From: Nitrospirota bacterium
Lineage (GTDB): Bacteria; Nitrospirota; Nitrospiria; SBBL01; JAADHI01
Length of the DNA stretch: 64,000 nucleotides
Reading direction: 5' to 3'
Assembly (NCBI GenBank): GCA_029261155.1
Contig: JAJDBW010000010.1
Location: 48,686-112,685 of the forward strand
The translations under genes and the position numbers were made by a program. Each line of letters opens with the position of its first letter. Position 1 is the first letter of the stretch. The notes under the pieces are model-generated. The model did not search any database, had not been told where the DNA came from, and saw only the letters and a program-made list of their open reading frames with translations. Shown here piece by piece: positions 35,763 through 45,080 of the stretch.

Positions 35763-37064
35763 GTGTTAAAATGGTGTACGGCTTTCCTTCTTTGGGTTTT
35801 AATCTTGGGTGTTGCACCGGTTTCGGCTTCGGAAGTCTTTTTAGAGATGAGTCGTTTCGGGTTTAGAAAGATTCCGATTGCGGTTTTGTCTTTTCAGGAT
35901 CTCGCGAAAAATAAAGAGGCGGTTCGAACACTCGAAGCAGTATTGCGCGCAGATCTTGACCGCTCACACATTTTTGATTTGATCGAAACAAAGGCGGTCG
36001 GGTTTATACCGAATCCCCCCTCTGGTGCCCCAGGCACCGCTGAGATGACGAAAGCATCGCAAGCCGGTGTGTTGGCTTTGGTTTGGGCGAAACTCGTCGC
36101 CAACGGTGACGAATGGGTGCTGGAAAGCTATGTCTACGAAACCGCAAAAAAAGAGGAAGTGATCAGCGTCCGAATCTTTGGAAGCGAAAAATCGCTCCGC
36201 AAAATTGCACACCGCTTTTCGGATATCCTCACGCTTCACTTTACCGGAGAAAAAGGCGTCGCCCAAACCCGCGTGGCCTATGTCTCGGATCAGTCCGGGT
36301 CTAAAGAAATATATGTTATGGATTACGATGGGGCAAGCCCGATGCAAGTGACACGGGATCGCAGTATCGTACTTTCTCCCAGATGGTCATCCAGAGGTGA
36401 CAAGCTGGTTTATACTTCCTACCGCAACGGCAATCCACATCTTTATGTCCTCGATATGAAAACCGGGAAAAAGAAAAGCCTGGTGTCTTTCCCTGGGCTC
36501 AATTTCTCCGCGTCTTGGTCGCCGGTTGAAGATCGCATTGCCTTTGCCACAACAAAAGATGGAAATGCGGAAATATATACGATAAAATCGGATGGCAGTG
36601 ATTTGAAACGCTTAACATTCGACAAATCGGACGATCTCTCTCCGAGTTGGTCGTCAAGCGGAAAACAGATTGCCTTCACATCGGATCGCGGGGGAACGCC
36701 CCAAATTTACATCATGGATGCGGATGGTGCGAATGTGCATCGGTTGACTTTTGAGGGAAATTATAATACATCTCCTACTTGGTCCCCCAAAGGGGATTGG
36801 ATCGCCTACGCCTGCCGCAATCAGGACAGACGGCTGAAAATTTGTGCAGATCGGGCTGATGGGACGGCATCGATCGCAATGACTGAAAGTGGTGCATGGG
36901 ACGATGAATCTCCTTCTTGGGGGCTTAACGGAAGAGAAATCGTTTTTACTTCGAACCGATTAGGAAAAAGCCAGATCTTTTCAATTCACCTCGATGGGAA
37001 GAATTTGCGCCGCTTGACTTCCAGTCAAGCGAACGAAACAAGTCCATCGTGGTCGCTTCGCTAA
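35763..37064 (+). CDS. tolB: TolB, periplasmic beta-propeller of the Tol-Pal system
   Basis: 433 residues. Signal peptide (FLLWVLILGVAPVSASEV), N-terminal domain to about 165, then a six-bladed WD40-like PD40 propeller with repeats such as RIAFATTKDGNAEIYTIKSDGSDLKRLTFD. It binds Pal and links the inner-membrane TolQRA engine to the outer membrane. The GTG start lies two bases after the tolA stop. Confidence 0.94.
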   Translation: MLKWCTAFLLWVLILGVAPVSASEVFLEMSRFGFRKIPIAVLSFQDLAKNKEAVRTLEAVLRADLDRSHIFDLIETKAVGFIPNPPSGAPGTAEMTKASQAGVLALVWAKLVANGDEWVLESYVYETAKKEEVISVRIFGSEKSLRKIAHRFSDILTLHFTGEKGVAQTRVAYVSDQSGSKEIYVMDYDGASPMQVTRDRSIVLSPRWSSRGDKLVYTSYRNGNPHLYVLDMKTGKKKSLVSFPGLNFSASWSPVEDRIAFATTKDGNAEIYTIKSDGSDLKRLTFDKSDDLSPSWSSSGKQIAFTSDRGGTPQIYIMDADGANVHRLTFEGNYNTSPTWSPKGDWIAYACRNQDRRLKICADRADGTASIAMTESGAWDDESPSWGLNGREIVFTSNRLGKSQIFSIHLDGKNLRRLTSSQANETSPSWSLR

Positions 37065-37164
37065 GCGTCATTCAACGAATGACCATAAAGTCGAATGGTA
37101 TTAAACAGGGACCCGGATGCGCAATACGGGTCGACACAACAATAAACTAAGGGGGAAAGCAAGC

Positions 37165-37806
37165 ATGTTTACGAGGGCAGCAGGAATGAACAAAACTTTT
37201 GGATTGATGGCGATTGGTTTCGCCTTGGTCTTCGGTGCGGGTTGCGCAAAAAAAGTGCCGCCGGTCAGTGGCGCTTCAGGGATGACTTCGGACAGCGGTG
37301 ACGCGTCTGACGGGGGGGGCTCATCCAGTGATTCGATGTCCAGCGACAGTGGTATGGGCAGTTCGGATGATGTGACTTCGATGAACCAAGATTCTCCGAA
37401 TAGCGGTATGTCCGATGACAGCAGTTCGGGTGCGAGCAATGGGATGGGAAGTGCGATGACTGGAGATCCCCTGGATTTTGCCAATACGGTGTATTTCGAT
37501 TATGACAAGGCCGAGGTAAGAAGCGATGCGAAAACGGTCCTATCGGAAAATGCGCGTTGGCTGGCGATTAACCCCAATATTAAAATCCAGATCGAAGGCC
37601 ATGGCGACGAACGCGGCACGAATGAATACAACCTGGCCTTGGGTGAACGGCGCGCACGATCCATTTTACGATACTTGGTGAACTTAGGGATAAACGAATC
37701 CCGGTTTTCGTTTATCAGCTATGGTGAGGAAAGAGGCGTTTGCATGGATCCTAATGAGGACTGTTACCAAAAGAATCGCCGTGTTCATTTCCTGGTGAAC
37801 GAATAA
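37165..37806 (+). CDS. pal: Pal, peptidoglycan-associated lipoprotein
   Basis: 213 residues from ATG 37165 (AAGGGGGAAAG upstream; the in-frame ATG at 37117 lacks a ribosome site). Signal MAIGFALVFGAGC has lipobox GAGC. A Ser/Asp/Gly/Met-rich low-complexity linker (about 30-95) replaces the usual short tether. The OmpA-like peptidoglycan-binding domain (about 100-213) includes IEGHGDERGTNEYNLALGERRARSI. A second pal-like gene lies 1.1 kb downstream. Confidence 0.93.
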   Translation: MFTRAAGMNKTFGLMAIGFALVFGAGCAKKVPPVSGASGMTSDSGDASDGGGSSSDSMSSDSGMGSSDDVTSMNQDSPNSGMSDDSSSGASNGMGSAMTGDPLDFANTVYFDYDKAEVRSDAKTVLSENARWLAINPNIKIQIEGHGDERGTNEYNLALGERRARSILRYLVNLGINESRFSFISYGEERGVCMDPNEDCYQKNRRVHFLVNE

Positions 37807-37891
37807 GCGAGCGGGTTGAGGCGATTGTCTTAAGATCACCGCGGAAGGGCTAGCCCGCGTGTATCGGACGGCCGACAAGGAAGGTGTTAGC

Positions 37892-38809
37892 ATGGTCAGG
37901 GCCATCGCTTTTTCGAACCGGAGACTGTGGATTTCAGCGTTTTTAATTTTAACCCTAACGCTAACTTCCTCTTGTGCTTTTCGGTTTTCTAAGCTGGGTG
38001 ATCAAGAGGCGGAACCGGATCCCATCACCTTGCTCCGGAGGGATATTCGACAGCTCAGGGCGGATCATCGCGTTGCCCTCTTTGATCTCCAAAAAGATCT
38101 CAATGCCCAGATTGAGCGCGTCCACGGCGAACTCAAAAAAGAAGCCGCGGAGAAAGAGAGGGACCAATTTGCACTTCGAAAACGCGATGCGGATTTTGCC
38201 GAGCAAATCGCAGAAATTGAGATGCAAATTCGAATTCTCGGCGGAAGCCTAGAAGAAGAGGTGAATCGCGTAAAAGAACGCTCCGATCAAAACAGCAACG
38301 AAGCCCTGAGCGCATTGGCGGCGTTTCGATCGGCCTTGTCCAAAAAAGAAAAACAAGAAGCCTCGGCTGATCTCGCCATGGAAACCAAGATTCGGGACGA
38401 GCTTAAGCAAGAGCGCGAGGCAAGAAAATCGCTACAAGCACAAATGGACGCGATGCGCGCGTTTAATGAGACGCTCCAGGAATCTTCGAACGAACAGATC
38501 AAGGCCTTAAAAGCAGTGTCCGACCGAGTCTCGGAATTGATCGAAAAAGTGCTGCCGGCTGTTAATACCTTGGGTCAGCGTGTCGATCAGCACGATGACC
38601 AGCTCAAAGCGGTCAAGGCCGATAAGAATGGGGCCGGAATAGACAGAAAACTAAGCGATTTAAGCAAGGCGGTCGACACCCAGCGTAAATCACTTGAACT
38701 CCTGGGCAACACGCTCACCGTCCAAGTCGATAAGCAACAAAAATTACTCCAACAAGCCTTAGACAAGCTCCAAGCACTTGAAGAGAAAGGGGCTAGGGCA
38801 AAGAAGTAA
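37892..38809 (+). CDS. Coiled-coil lipoprotein between two pal genes
   Basis: 305 residues from ATG 37892 (AAGGAAGG upstream). Lipoprotein signal FLILTLTLTSSC, then almost continuous heptad-rich helix to the C-terminus (Glu/Lys/Gln/Ala-rich, about 40-300), with few aromatics. I do not recognise a family. The length would allow an extended periplasmic rod of several tens of nanometres. Its place inside the Tol-Pal operon suggests an envelope tether or a spacer between outer membrane and peptidoglycan. Confidence 0.75.
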   Translation: MVRAIAFSNRRLWISAFLILTLTLTSSCAFRFSKLGDQEAEPDPITLLRRDIRQLRADHRVALFDLQKDLNAQIERVHGELKKEAAEKERDQFALRKRDADFAEQIAEIEMQIRILGGSLEEEVNRVKERSDQNSNEALSALAAFRSALSKKEKQEASADLAMETKIRDELKQEREARKSLQAQMDAMRAFNETLQESSNEQIKALKAVSDRVSELIEKVLPAVNTLGQRVDQHDDQLKAVKADKNGAGIDRKLSDLSKAVDTQRKSLELLGNTLTVQVDKQQKLLQQALDKLQALEEKGARAKK

Positions 38810-38896
38810 CTTGTCTTACCCATTGCAGATCGTTACACTAAAGCGATCTTTGCGTATGATATGTGCAGTATTGAACGCCCATACAACAAGGATAGG

Positions 38897-38924
38897 TTGT
38901 TGTCGTGGCGCGAATTCTTATAAA
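38897..38924 (+). promoter_or_regulatory. Candidate promoter for the second pal gene
   Basis: TTGTTG (38897-38902), a 16-base spacer and TATAAA (38919-38924). It lies in the 141-base gap before the second pal-like gene and could uncouple it from the upstream tol genes. Confidence 0.4.
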
Positions 38925-38950
38925 ATATGAACGAAGGAGGTTCATCGATC

Positions 38951-39562
38951 ATGGAAAGACGTTCATCTGTCCTCATAACTATTGGATTGCTGCTGATCTT
39001 CATGCAATCGAGCTGTGTGAAAAAGGTTGCGCCCGTAAGCGGATCGGCCGGTCTGGGTGAGGGGAACTCATCCGGCTTTAATGAAAGCGATGACCGCTCG
39101 GTGGATGTTTTTTCGGGTGACGACGGTGGATTGCGCGAAGAGGCGATTCAAGACGAACCCCTGCGAGAAGAATCAGTTTTTCAGACACCCAGGGAGGAAA
39201 TCGAGCCAGAGCGGGCCCCTTCCCTAGAATTTCGTGACATCTTTTTTGACTACGATCGCGCGGCGCTTACGGAACAGGCGGAGATGACCCTTCGCGAAAA
39301 TGCAAAAACCCTCATGCAATTTCCCAAGATCCGCATTCGAATCTCGGGGCACACGGACGAACGGGGGAGCAACGAATACAATCTCGCATTGGGGGCACGC
39401 CGAGCCCGAACGGTAAAACAGTTTTTAGAGGCCTTCGGCGTTGAACCCGGTCGTATTGAGATCATCAGTTACGGGGAAGAGAACCCCTTCTGCAAAGAAA
39501 AACGGGAAAGCTGTTTTCAACAGAATCGCCGCGCGCATTTTTTTATGAAGCCGGAACGGTAA
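38951..39562 (+). CDS. pal: Second Pal-like OmpA-family lipoprotein
   Basis: 203 residues. Start ATG 38951 after GAAGGAGG; the ATG at 38927 would place that site inside the gene. Signal ITIGLLLIFMQSSC, then CVKKVAPVSGSAGL, closely like the start of the first Pal (CAKKVPPVSGASGM), an acidic linker, and an OmpA-like domain (ISGHTDERGSNEYNLALGARRARTV). It is a clear duplicate with a diverged linker. It may bind peptidoglycan alongside the first Pal. Confidence 0.9.
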   Translation: MERRSSVLITIGLLLIFMQSSCVKKVAPVSGSAGLGEGNSSGFNESDDRSVDVFSGDDGGLREEAIQDEPLREESVFQTPREEIEPERAPSLEFRDIFFDYDRAALTEQAEMTLRENAKTLMQFPKIRIRISGHTDERGSNEYNLALGARRARTVKQFLEAFGVEPGRIEIISYGEENPFCKEKRESCFQQNRRAHFFMKPER

Positions 39563-39571
39563 TTTTGAGCG

Positions 39572-40417
39572 ATGTCAAGGCCTTGTGCACGATGGGAAAC
39601 GTTTGTCTTTCTCTTGGTTCTGCTTGCAGGATGTGCCAATCAGGCATCGGTGGTCGAGCTTGAAGATTACACCCTAAAGCTCGAACGGCACCAGGTGGAA
39701 CTTCAAAGACGAATCGAACAGCTCGAAGGCCGGTCGCGTTCCCCTGTTGCACAAATTAAAAGCCAGCAAATGCTCTCCGCTGGCCTCGTTGCTCAACTTA
39801 GCGACATTGAGGCGGATGTCCGCGTTTTTACCGGACGAGTCACCGAAATGGAGCACCGGATGTCCCTGATAGGGAAAAAACTCGATACGGAAACCTTCCG
39901 TTCGGAAGAGCTCTTACAGCGCATCGATCAACTCGAACGCCAACTGGCGGGATCTCAGCAAGGAAACTCAAAGCCCAAGCCGAATAATCCGGATCAGAAG
40001 TCCAGCGCCTTCAATCGCCCTCCATCGAATCAAAGCGCCTCTTTATCTCCCTCCGAGGCCTACAATTTGGCCTATAACGATTACTTAAAAGGAAATTATT
40101 CGATGGCCATTTCCGCCTTCGATACCTTTGTGAAGCATTACCCGACATCGGTCTTAGTGCCGCAAGCCCTCTTTTGGACTGGGGAAAGTTACTATCACGA
40201 GAAGTCGTATTGGTCAGCCATAAAACGCTTTAAACAGATGGTTGAGTCCTATCCCGATAGCGAGAAGATCTCGAATGCGCTTCTTAAGGTGGGCTTCTCT
40301 TACCTGGCGCTGGATCGGAAGGATCAGGCTAAAGATTTTTTACAACAAGTTTCACGCCGCTTTCCAAATTCGAACGAAGCCGCCTTGGCGGAAAACAAAC
40401 TCGCGAGTCTCGACTAA
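39572..40417 (+). CDS. cpoB: CpoB/YbgF, Tol-Pal-associated TPR protein
   Basis: 281 residues. Lipoprotein-type signal FVFLLVLLAGC, a coiled-coil segment (about 28-125), a Pro/Ser/Asn linker, and C-terminal TPR units (YNLAYNDYLKGNYSMAISAFDTFVKHYP and two more). CpoB coordinates Tol-Pal with peptidoglycan synthesis. Most CpoB proteins are soluble periplasmic, so the Cys anchor here is a small difference. It starts nine bases after the second pal. Confidence 0.88.
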   Translation: MSRPCARWETFVFLLVLLAGCANQASVVELEDYTLKLERHQVELQRRIEQLEGRSRSPVAQIKSQQMLSAGLVAQLSDIEADVRVFTGRVTEMEHRMSLIGKKLDTETFRSEELLQRIDQLERQLAGSQQGNSKPKPNNPDQKSSAFNRPPSNQSASLSPSEAYNLAYNDYLKGNYSMAISAFDTFVKHYPTSVLVPQALFWTGESYYHEKSYWSAIKRFKQMVESYPDSEKISNALLKVGFSYLALDRKDQAKDFLQQVSRRFPNSNEAALAENKLASLD

Positions 40418-40475
40418 ACCCTGGGCTCGTGATCCGCAAGTAAGTCTATATTTATCGGTATTTATCAGGTCAATC

Positions 40476-42335
40476 ATGGCAAAAATTCGCATCCTTTCTG
40501 AACACCTTTCAAATAAAATCGCTGCGGGCGAGGTGGTCGAGCGTCCCGCTTCCATTGTAAAAGAGCTGGTGGAAAATGCCATTGATGCCCAGAGTCGCCG
40601 CATTTTTGTTTCCGTAAAAAAAGGCGGGATCGAAGGCATCGAAGTGCAGGACGACGGGGAGGGCATGCTTCGCGATGAGGCTTTACTGGCTTTTCAGCGC
40701 CATGCCACGAGTAAAATTGCGACGGAAGCGGATCTCTCGTCCATTCGAAGTCTGGGTTTTCGAGGCGAGGCCTTGCCCAGCATCGCGTCCATCTCGAAGC
40801 TCAGGCTGGTTACGCGGCATGGCAGTTCTGATGAAGGGAGTGAAATTCGGATCGAAGGCGGGGAAGTGCAATCGATCAAGGCCATCGGCGCGCCGCCGGG
40901 TTCGTCCTTCACCGTCAGCAATCTCTTCTACAACGTTCCGGCCCGGCGAAAGTTTCTTAAGACGGAACAGACGGAGTTAGGCCACATTAGCCGTCTTCTC
41001 AGCGAACTGGCCCTTCCCCATTACCCCATTCACTTCCGTCTTTCACATGGTGCACGGACCCTCCTCGATCTCCCGCCCTGCGCCACTTTTACAGAACGCC
41101 TGGTTCAGCTTTTTGGAGAAGCGCGCTTGAAGGAATCCGTATCCATGTCGGAAGTGTTCGAAGAAAAAGGTTTCTCCTTGACGGCTTTTATCTCTCTGCC
41201 CCCGCTCAAGAAAAATTTTAAGAAGGCGCAGCACCTCTTTGTTAATCAGCGGGCCGTAAAAAGTGCCCTTTTAAATCATGCGGTATACGAAGCCTATGGC
41301 ACGTATTTGATGAAAGGCGAGGCCCCTTTTTTCGTTCTTTTTTTGTCGGTGGACCCCGCTGAAGTGGATGTCAATGTCCATCCGACAAAGCGGGAAGTTC
41401 GATTCCAAAACACCGCCTGGGTTCACCAGGCGGTCCGAAATGTAATCCGAGAATCCTTGTCGGCTCAACAGCCTCGCATCCGATCACTTGAAGACATCGA
41501 GGCCTCAGTCCAAAACCTGAAGAGCGCGCAAGGCGACCTGACTTCGTATCGGTCGCGTGGAAAGGAAGCGGGCGCTGAAAGGCGGCCCATCGGATGGCCG
41601 GGTTTTGAAGGGGCCAAAACGAAGGCGCTGCAGGTGGGTGAAGCTGCCCAAACCTATACCCAAGATACGTCCGGAACTTTCCCTTCCGCGACAGCCACCT
41701 TCGCCTTTGAATCTGCGGCCCTTCCTTTACAAGGCAAGACGCCCTTGATTCGTCCGTTGGGACAAGTCTACGGCACCTTCCTGCTGGCTGAGATCGATGG
41801 TGTGTTGGTCTTGGTCGATCAGCATACGGCGCACGAGCGGATTTTATATGAAGCCCTGCTTAAAGCCCATCGCGAGGCCAGCGTTTCCGATGAGAAGACC
41901 TTGGATATTCAGCCCTTCTTAATCCCTCAGCAAATTGACCTTTCGCTTTCAAAAGCGGGCTTATTGAAAGACCATCTCGATCGCCTTAGGGCGCTGGGAT
42001 GCCTGATCGAACCCTTTGGAGAAACCACTTTCCTGGTCCGGGAACTCCCCGCCTTAATTGTCGGAATGGATCTCGATGCCTTTCTAGATGAATTAACCGA
42101 GGATCTCGAAGAATTGGGATTCAGCGATAAGGCCGAACAAGTGATGCTGACTCTCATCGCGTCCATGGCCTGTCATGGCGCCGTCCGTGCCCACCAAGCC
42201 ATGTCTTTGCCGGAAATCGAGGCCCTCCTAAAGACTTATTTCGAAAGGCAGACCCCCGTGACCTGTCCGCATGGCAGGCCGATTGTCATGAGCTATCCCT
42301 TGGCCGACCTCGAAAAATTATTTAGAAGAAAATGA
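40476..42335 (+). CDS. mutL: DNA mismatch repair protein MutL
   Basis: 619 residues. The N-terminal GHKL ATPase has KIAAGEVVERPASIVKELVENAIDA, DDGEGM and GFRGEALPSIASI. The C-terminal domain has DQHTAHERILYE (the metal-binding DQHAx2Ex4E endonuclease motif), SMACHGAVRAHQ and CPHGRPI. So this MutL should itself nick DNA, as in species without MutH. ATG 40476 gives the standard start MAKIRILSEHLSNKIAAGE; the frame is open further upstream but overlaps cpoB. The stop overlaps miaA. Confidence 0.95.
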   Translation: MAKIRILSEHLSNKIAAGEVVERPASIVKELVENAIDAQSRRIFVSVKKGGIEGIEVQDDGEGMLRDEALLAFQRHATSKIATEADLSSIRSLGFRGEALPSIASISKLRLVTRHGSSDEGSEIRIEGGEVQSIKAIGAPPGSSFTVSNLFYNVPARRKFLKTEQTELGHISRLLSELALPHYPIHFRLSHGARTLLDLPPCATFTERLVQLFGEARLKESVSMSEVFEEKGFSLTAFISLPPLKKNFKKAQHLFVNQRAVKSALLNHAVYEAYGTYLMKGEAPFFVLFLSVDPAEVDVNVHPTKREVRFQNTAWVHQAVRNVIRESLSAQQPRIRSLEDIEASVQNLKSAQGDLTSYRSRGKEAGAERRPIGWPGFEGAKTKALQVGEAAQTYTQDTSGTFPSATATFAFESAALPLQGKTPLIRPLGQVYGTFLLAEIDGVLVLVDQHTAHERILYEALLKAHREASVSDEKTLDIQPFLIPQQIDLSLSKAGLLKDHLDRLRALGCLIEPFGETTFLVRELPALIVGMDLDAFLDELTEDLEELGFSDKAEQVMLTLIASMACHGAVRAHQAMSLPEIEALLKTYFERQTPVTCPHGRPIVMSYPLADLEKLFRRK

Positions 42336-43342
42336 AGCATAAGGGCTTCACGCCAGGTGATGTAGCCGACCTCAGCACTTCGATGCAAGCCTTGCAGACG
42401 TGGTTGGTGATTGTCGGTCCAACGGCCGTCGGCAAAAGCGGCGTGAGCGAAGGCCTTGCCCAGGCCTTTCAAACCGATATTATCGTCGCCGATTCGAAGC
42501 AGATATACACCCGCTTGGAAATCGGGACGGGAAAGCCTTCATCCAAGGCCAGAGCTCGGGTGCGTCGGCACCTGATCGATTTTGTGCCGCCCGATGCCTT
42601 TTTTTCCGCCGGGGCCTATCAAAAAAAAGCGTCGGCCTTGATCGCCGAGATGGAAAAGTCGGGCCGTCAGGTCCTCATCGAAGGGGGAACCGGACTATAT
42701 CTTAAAGCGATTTTGAAGGGACTCTGGGAGGGGCCGCCCGCCGATTGGTCGCTTCGCCGCGCACTCTCCACCCGAGAGCAAGTCGAAGGGGCAGGAACCT
42801 TACACCGCCTGCTGGCCGAGGTTGATCCGCGCTCAAGCGAAAGGATACACTATCGAGACCTCCCAAAAATCATTCGAGCCCTTGAGGTCTATCACCTAAC
42901 GGGGTTGCCGCTTTCCCAAGTGCATTCGGCGCACCGGGCCGCCGAAATGCCCGCCAGCCGGGCCTTAGTGATCGGCCTCCGCCGCGAGCGCGAAGACCTC
43001 TATCGCCGAATCGAAGCGCGTGTCGACGAGATGATCGAGGCCGGGCTGATTGAAGAAGTGGCAGCGCTGCTGGCTGCGGGCCTCTCTCCCGACCTTCCTT
43101 CAATGCGAAGCTTAGGCTATCGGCAAATCCTTCCCTATCTCAGTAATGCCTGTTCGAAAGCCGAAGCGATTTCCGTTTTAAAAAGAGAGTCCCGCCGCTT
43201 CGCAAAACGGCAATTGACCTGGTTTCGAGCGGACCCGGCTGTGCAATGGATCGATCTGAATAAGGAAGAAACCGCCGAAGAAACGGCAGTGAGGGTACTC
43301 AAGTTGATAATGCGCTTGAAGAAAACGAAGAGTGTGCTATAA
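42332..43342 (+). CDS. miaA: tRNA dimethylallyltransferase MiaA
   Basis: 336 residues. P-loop VGPTAVGKSG, then DSKQIYTRLEIGTGKPS and GGTGLYLKAIL. It attaches dimethylallyl to A37 of tRNAs reading UNN codons. The start overlaps mutL by four bases; the mutL-miaA pairing is common in bacteria. About 20 residues precede the usual start, so an internal start such as the Met in LSTSMQALQTW is possible. Confidence 0.93.
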   Translation: MKHKGFTPGDVADLSTSMQALQTWLVIVGPTAVGKSGVSEGLAQAFQTDIIVADSKQIYTRLEIGTGKPSSKARARVRRHLIDFVPPDAFFSAGAYQKKASALIAEMEKSGRQVLIEGGTGLYLKAILKGLWEGPPADWSLRRALSTREQVEGAGTLHRLLAEVDPRSSERIHYRDLPKIIRALEVYHLTGLPLSQVHSAHRAAEMPASRALVIGLRREREDLYRRIEARVDEMIEAGLIEEVAALLAAGLSPDLPSMRSLGYRQILPYLSNACSKAEAISVLKRESRRFAKRQLTWFRADPAVQWIDLNKEETAEETAVRVLKLIMRLKKTKSVL

Positions 43343-43374
43343 TCCCATGCGTTTATGATAAACCAGAGCATATA

Positions 43375-44292
43375 ATGGTAAAGAACCCAGCCCCCACGAC
43401 AAATCGAAAGCCTACGAAGCCCACGACTTCTCCCAAGGCGAAAATCGGCATTATTGGCGGGAGTGGGCTTTACGACATCGAGGGCTTAAAGCAGGTTAAA
43501 GAAGTCGCGGTTTCGACCCCCTTTGGCAAGCCTTCCGGAAAATTCGTTCTCGGCAACCTGGAAGGCCAAGCAGTGGCCTTTTTGGCGCGTCATGGCCGAA
43601 ACCATACCCTATTGCCCTCCGAAATAAACTATCGCGCCAATATTTTCGCTATGAAAAAAATCGGCGTCGAACGTATCTTGTCGGTGAGCGCCGTGGGCAG
43701 TATGAAAAAAGAGATTGTCCCAGGCCACGTGGTGATCCCGGATCAATTTTACGATATTACCAAGGGCCGAGCGAGTTCTTTTTTCGGAGAGGGGCTTGTC
43801 GCCCATGCCAGTATGGCCGATCCCATTTGTCCAGCGCTCTCGGACATTGTCTCGGAAAGCGGCTTGGTCGTTGGCGGCACAATACGGCGTGGCGGAACCT
43901 ACTTGTGCATGGAAGGGCCGCAATTCTCGACCCGCGCCGAATCCAATATTCATCGCCAATGGGGTGTCGACGTGATTGGCATGACCAATGCCACCGAGGC
44001 CAAGCTGGCACGGGAAGCAGAAATCTGCTATGTCACCTTGGCCTTGGCGACCGATTATGATTGCTGGTTTGTGGAAGAAGAACCCGTGACCGTCGAGATG
44101 ATCCTAAAGACCCTCTACGAAAACGTCGCCCTTTCGAAAAAAATGATTCGGGCGGCCTTAGGAAAGATACCGGAGACACGAGATTGCCGTTGTGCTCGGG
44201 CCCTGGCGCACGCCATCGTCACGCCCGCGAAGGCCGTTTCAAAAACCTTGAAAAAGAAACTCCAACCCATTGTTGGAAAGTACCTCTCATGA
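43375..44292 (+). CDS. mtnP: S-methyl-5'-thioadenosine phosphorylase family protein
   Basis: 305 residues. GIIGGSGLYDIEGL, the phosphate-site RHGRNHTLLPSEINYRANIFAMK, and GGTYLCMEGPQFSTRAESNIHRQWGVDVIGMTNATEAKLAREAEICYVTLALATDYDCW mark the MTAP/PNP-II family. It splits methylthioadenosine to adenine and methylthioribose-1-phosphate for methionine salvage; no other salvage genes are here. A 22-residue basic/Pro/Thr-rich N-terminus precedes the fold. The stop overlaps the following lipoprotein start. Confidence 0.92.
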   Translation: MVKNPAPTTNRKPTKPTTSPKAKIGIIGGSGLYDIEGLKQVKEVAVSTPFGKPSGKFVLGNLEGQAVAFLARHGRNHTLLPSEINYRANIFAMKKIGVERILSVSAVGSMKKEIVPGHVVIPDQFYDITKGRASSFFGEGLVAHASMADPICPALSDIVSESGLVVGGTIRRGGTYLCMEGPQFSTRAESNIHRQWGVDVIGMTNATEAKLAREAEICYVTLALATDYDCWFVEEEPVTVEMILKTLYENVALSKKMIRAALGKIPETRDCRCARALAHAIVTPAKAVSKTLKKKLQPIVGKYLS

Positions 44293-45050
44293 AAAAAATG
44301 ACGTTCACGGCGATGATGCTCATTTTTCTAAGCGGCTGCGTGGGACATTTCACTGTCCCCTCGGCCAAGGCGCTAAAGCGGCCATTTCCCGCGGTCGACC
44401 ACCAGGTGAAAAGGCAAGTGCTTGGAGAGGGCCTCTCCTATGCTCGGCTGGAGAAAGAAGGCATCGCCGTTCTGGCCATACTCAAAGGCGGTCCGGAAGG
44501 TTTTAGACGCAACGCGGCCTTCGAGTTCTTTCAGGGCTTGCGGTTTTATTTACCCAATGTGCGTGTTGTTCCCTATCGCGATGTCATTCAAAGGATTCGG
44601 GATGCGGATCAGTTTGATCGCTATACCGACTTTGTAAAAAATTACGAACGGGACAGCATCATGGATAGGGACGTGCTCAGCACCTGGGGAGAAATCCAAG
44701 GGATTCGCTATTTCTTTATCGGCCAGGTGCAGTTGAATGATAAACACACGGCGACCCAAACCATGACCTTGGGTGAAGACGGGGTCGGGGAGATGGTCAC
44801 GGCCGTGTCCAGTGGTCCCGCCCATATTCCCGTTACCGTCGAAAAAGAAGTGCAGATTTTAGGCGAGGTTTGGGATAGCAAGTGTGGCAAAGCCTTTTGG
44901 ATTGCAACAAGCTGGGCGGCTGTATCGGAAGCCTCCGAAAACGAGCGTGTCCGTGTCGAAGATATTGTGACCTCGACGACACGGAAACTCATCGCCGACT
45001 TCGATTCGGCGCTTGAAGATCCTCGTCGCGCCCCCCTTCCGGATTGCTGA
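44289..45050 (+). CDS. LpoB/CsgG-like lipoprotein of unknown function
   Basis: 253 residues from ATG 44289, overlapping the mtnP stop by four bases. Lipoprotein signal MKKMTFTAMMLIFLSGC. The mature part shows an LpoB/CsgG-like pattern: a helix-strand unit with RYFFIGQVQL, then ILGEVWDSKCGKAFWIATSWA, and a final helix TRKLIADFDSAL. Such proteins activate penicillin-binding proteins or form secretion pores; which applies is unknown. Confidence 0.65.
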   Translation: MKKMTFTAMMLIFLSGCVGHFTVPSAKALKRPFPAVDHQVKRQVLGEGLSYARLEKEGIAVLAILKGGPEGFRRNAAFEFFQGLRFYLPNVRVVPYRDVIQRIRDADQFDRYTDFVKNYERDSIMDRDVLSTWGEIQGIRYFFIGQVQLNDKHTATQTMTLGEDGVGEMVTAVSSGPAHIPVTVEKEVQILGEVWDSKCGKAFWIATSWAAVSEASENERVRVEDIVTSTTRKLIADFDSALEDPRRAPLPDC

Positions 45051-45080
45051 TCAGCGCAACACACATTAGAGCATAAAACG

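Noticed and set aside
37847..37856. Palindrome GGGCTAGCCC after pal as a terminator
   Set aside because: It has no usable loop or T-run; it may be chance or a protein site, but nothing supports termination.
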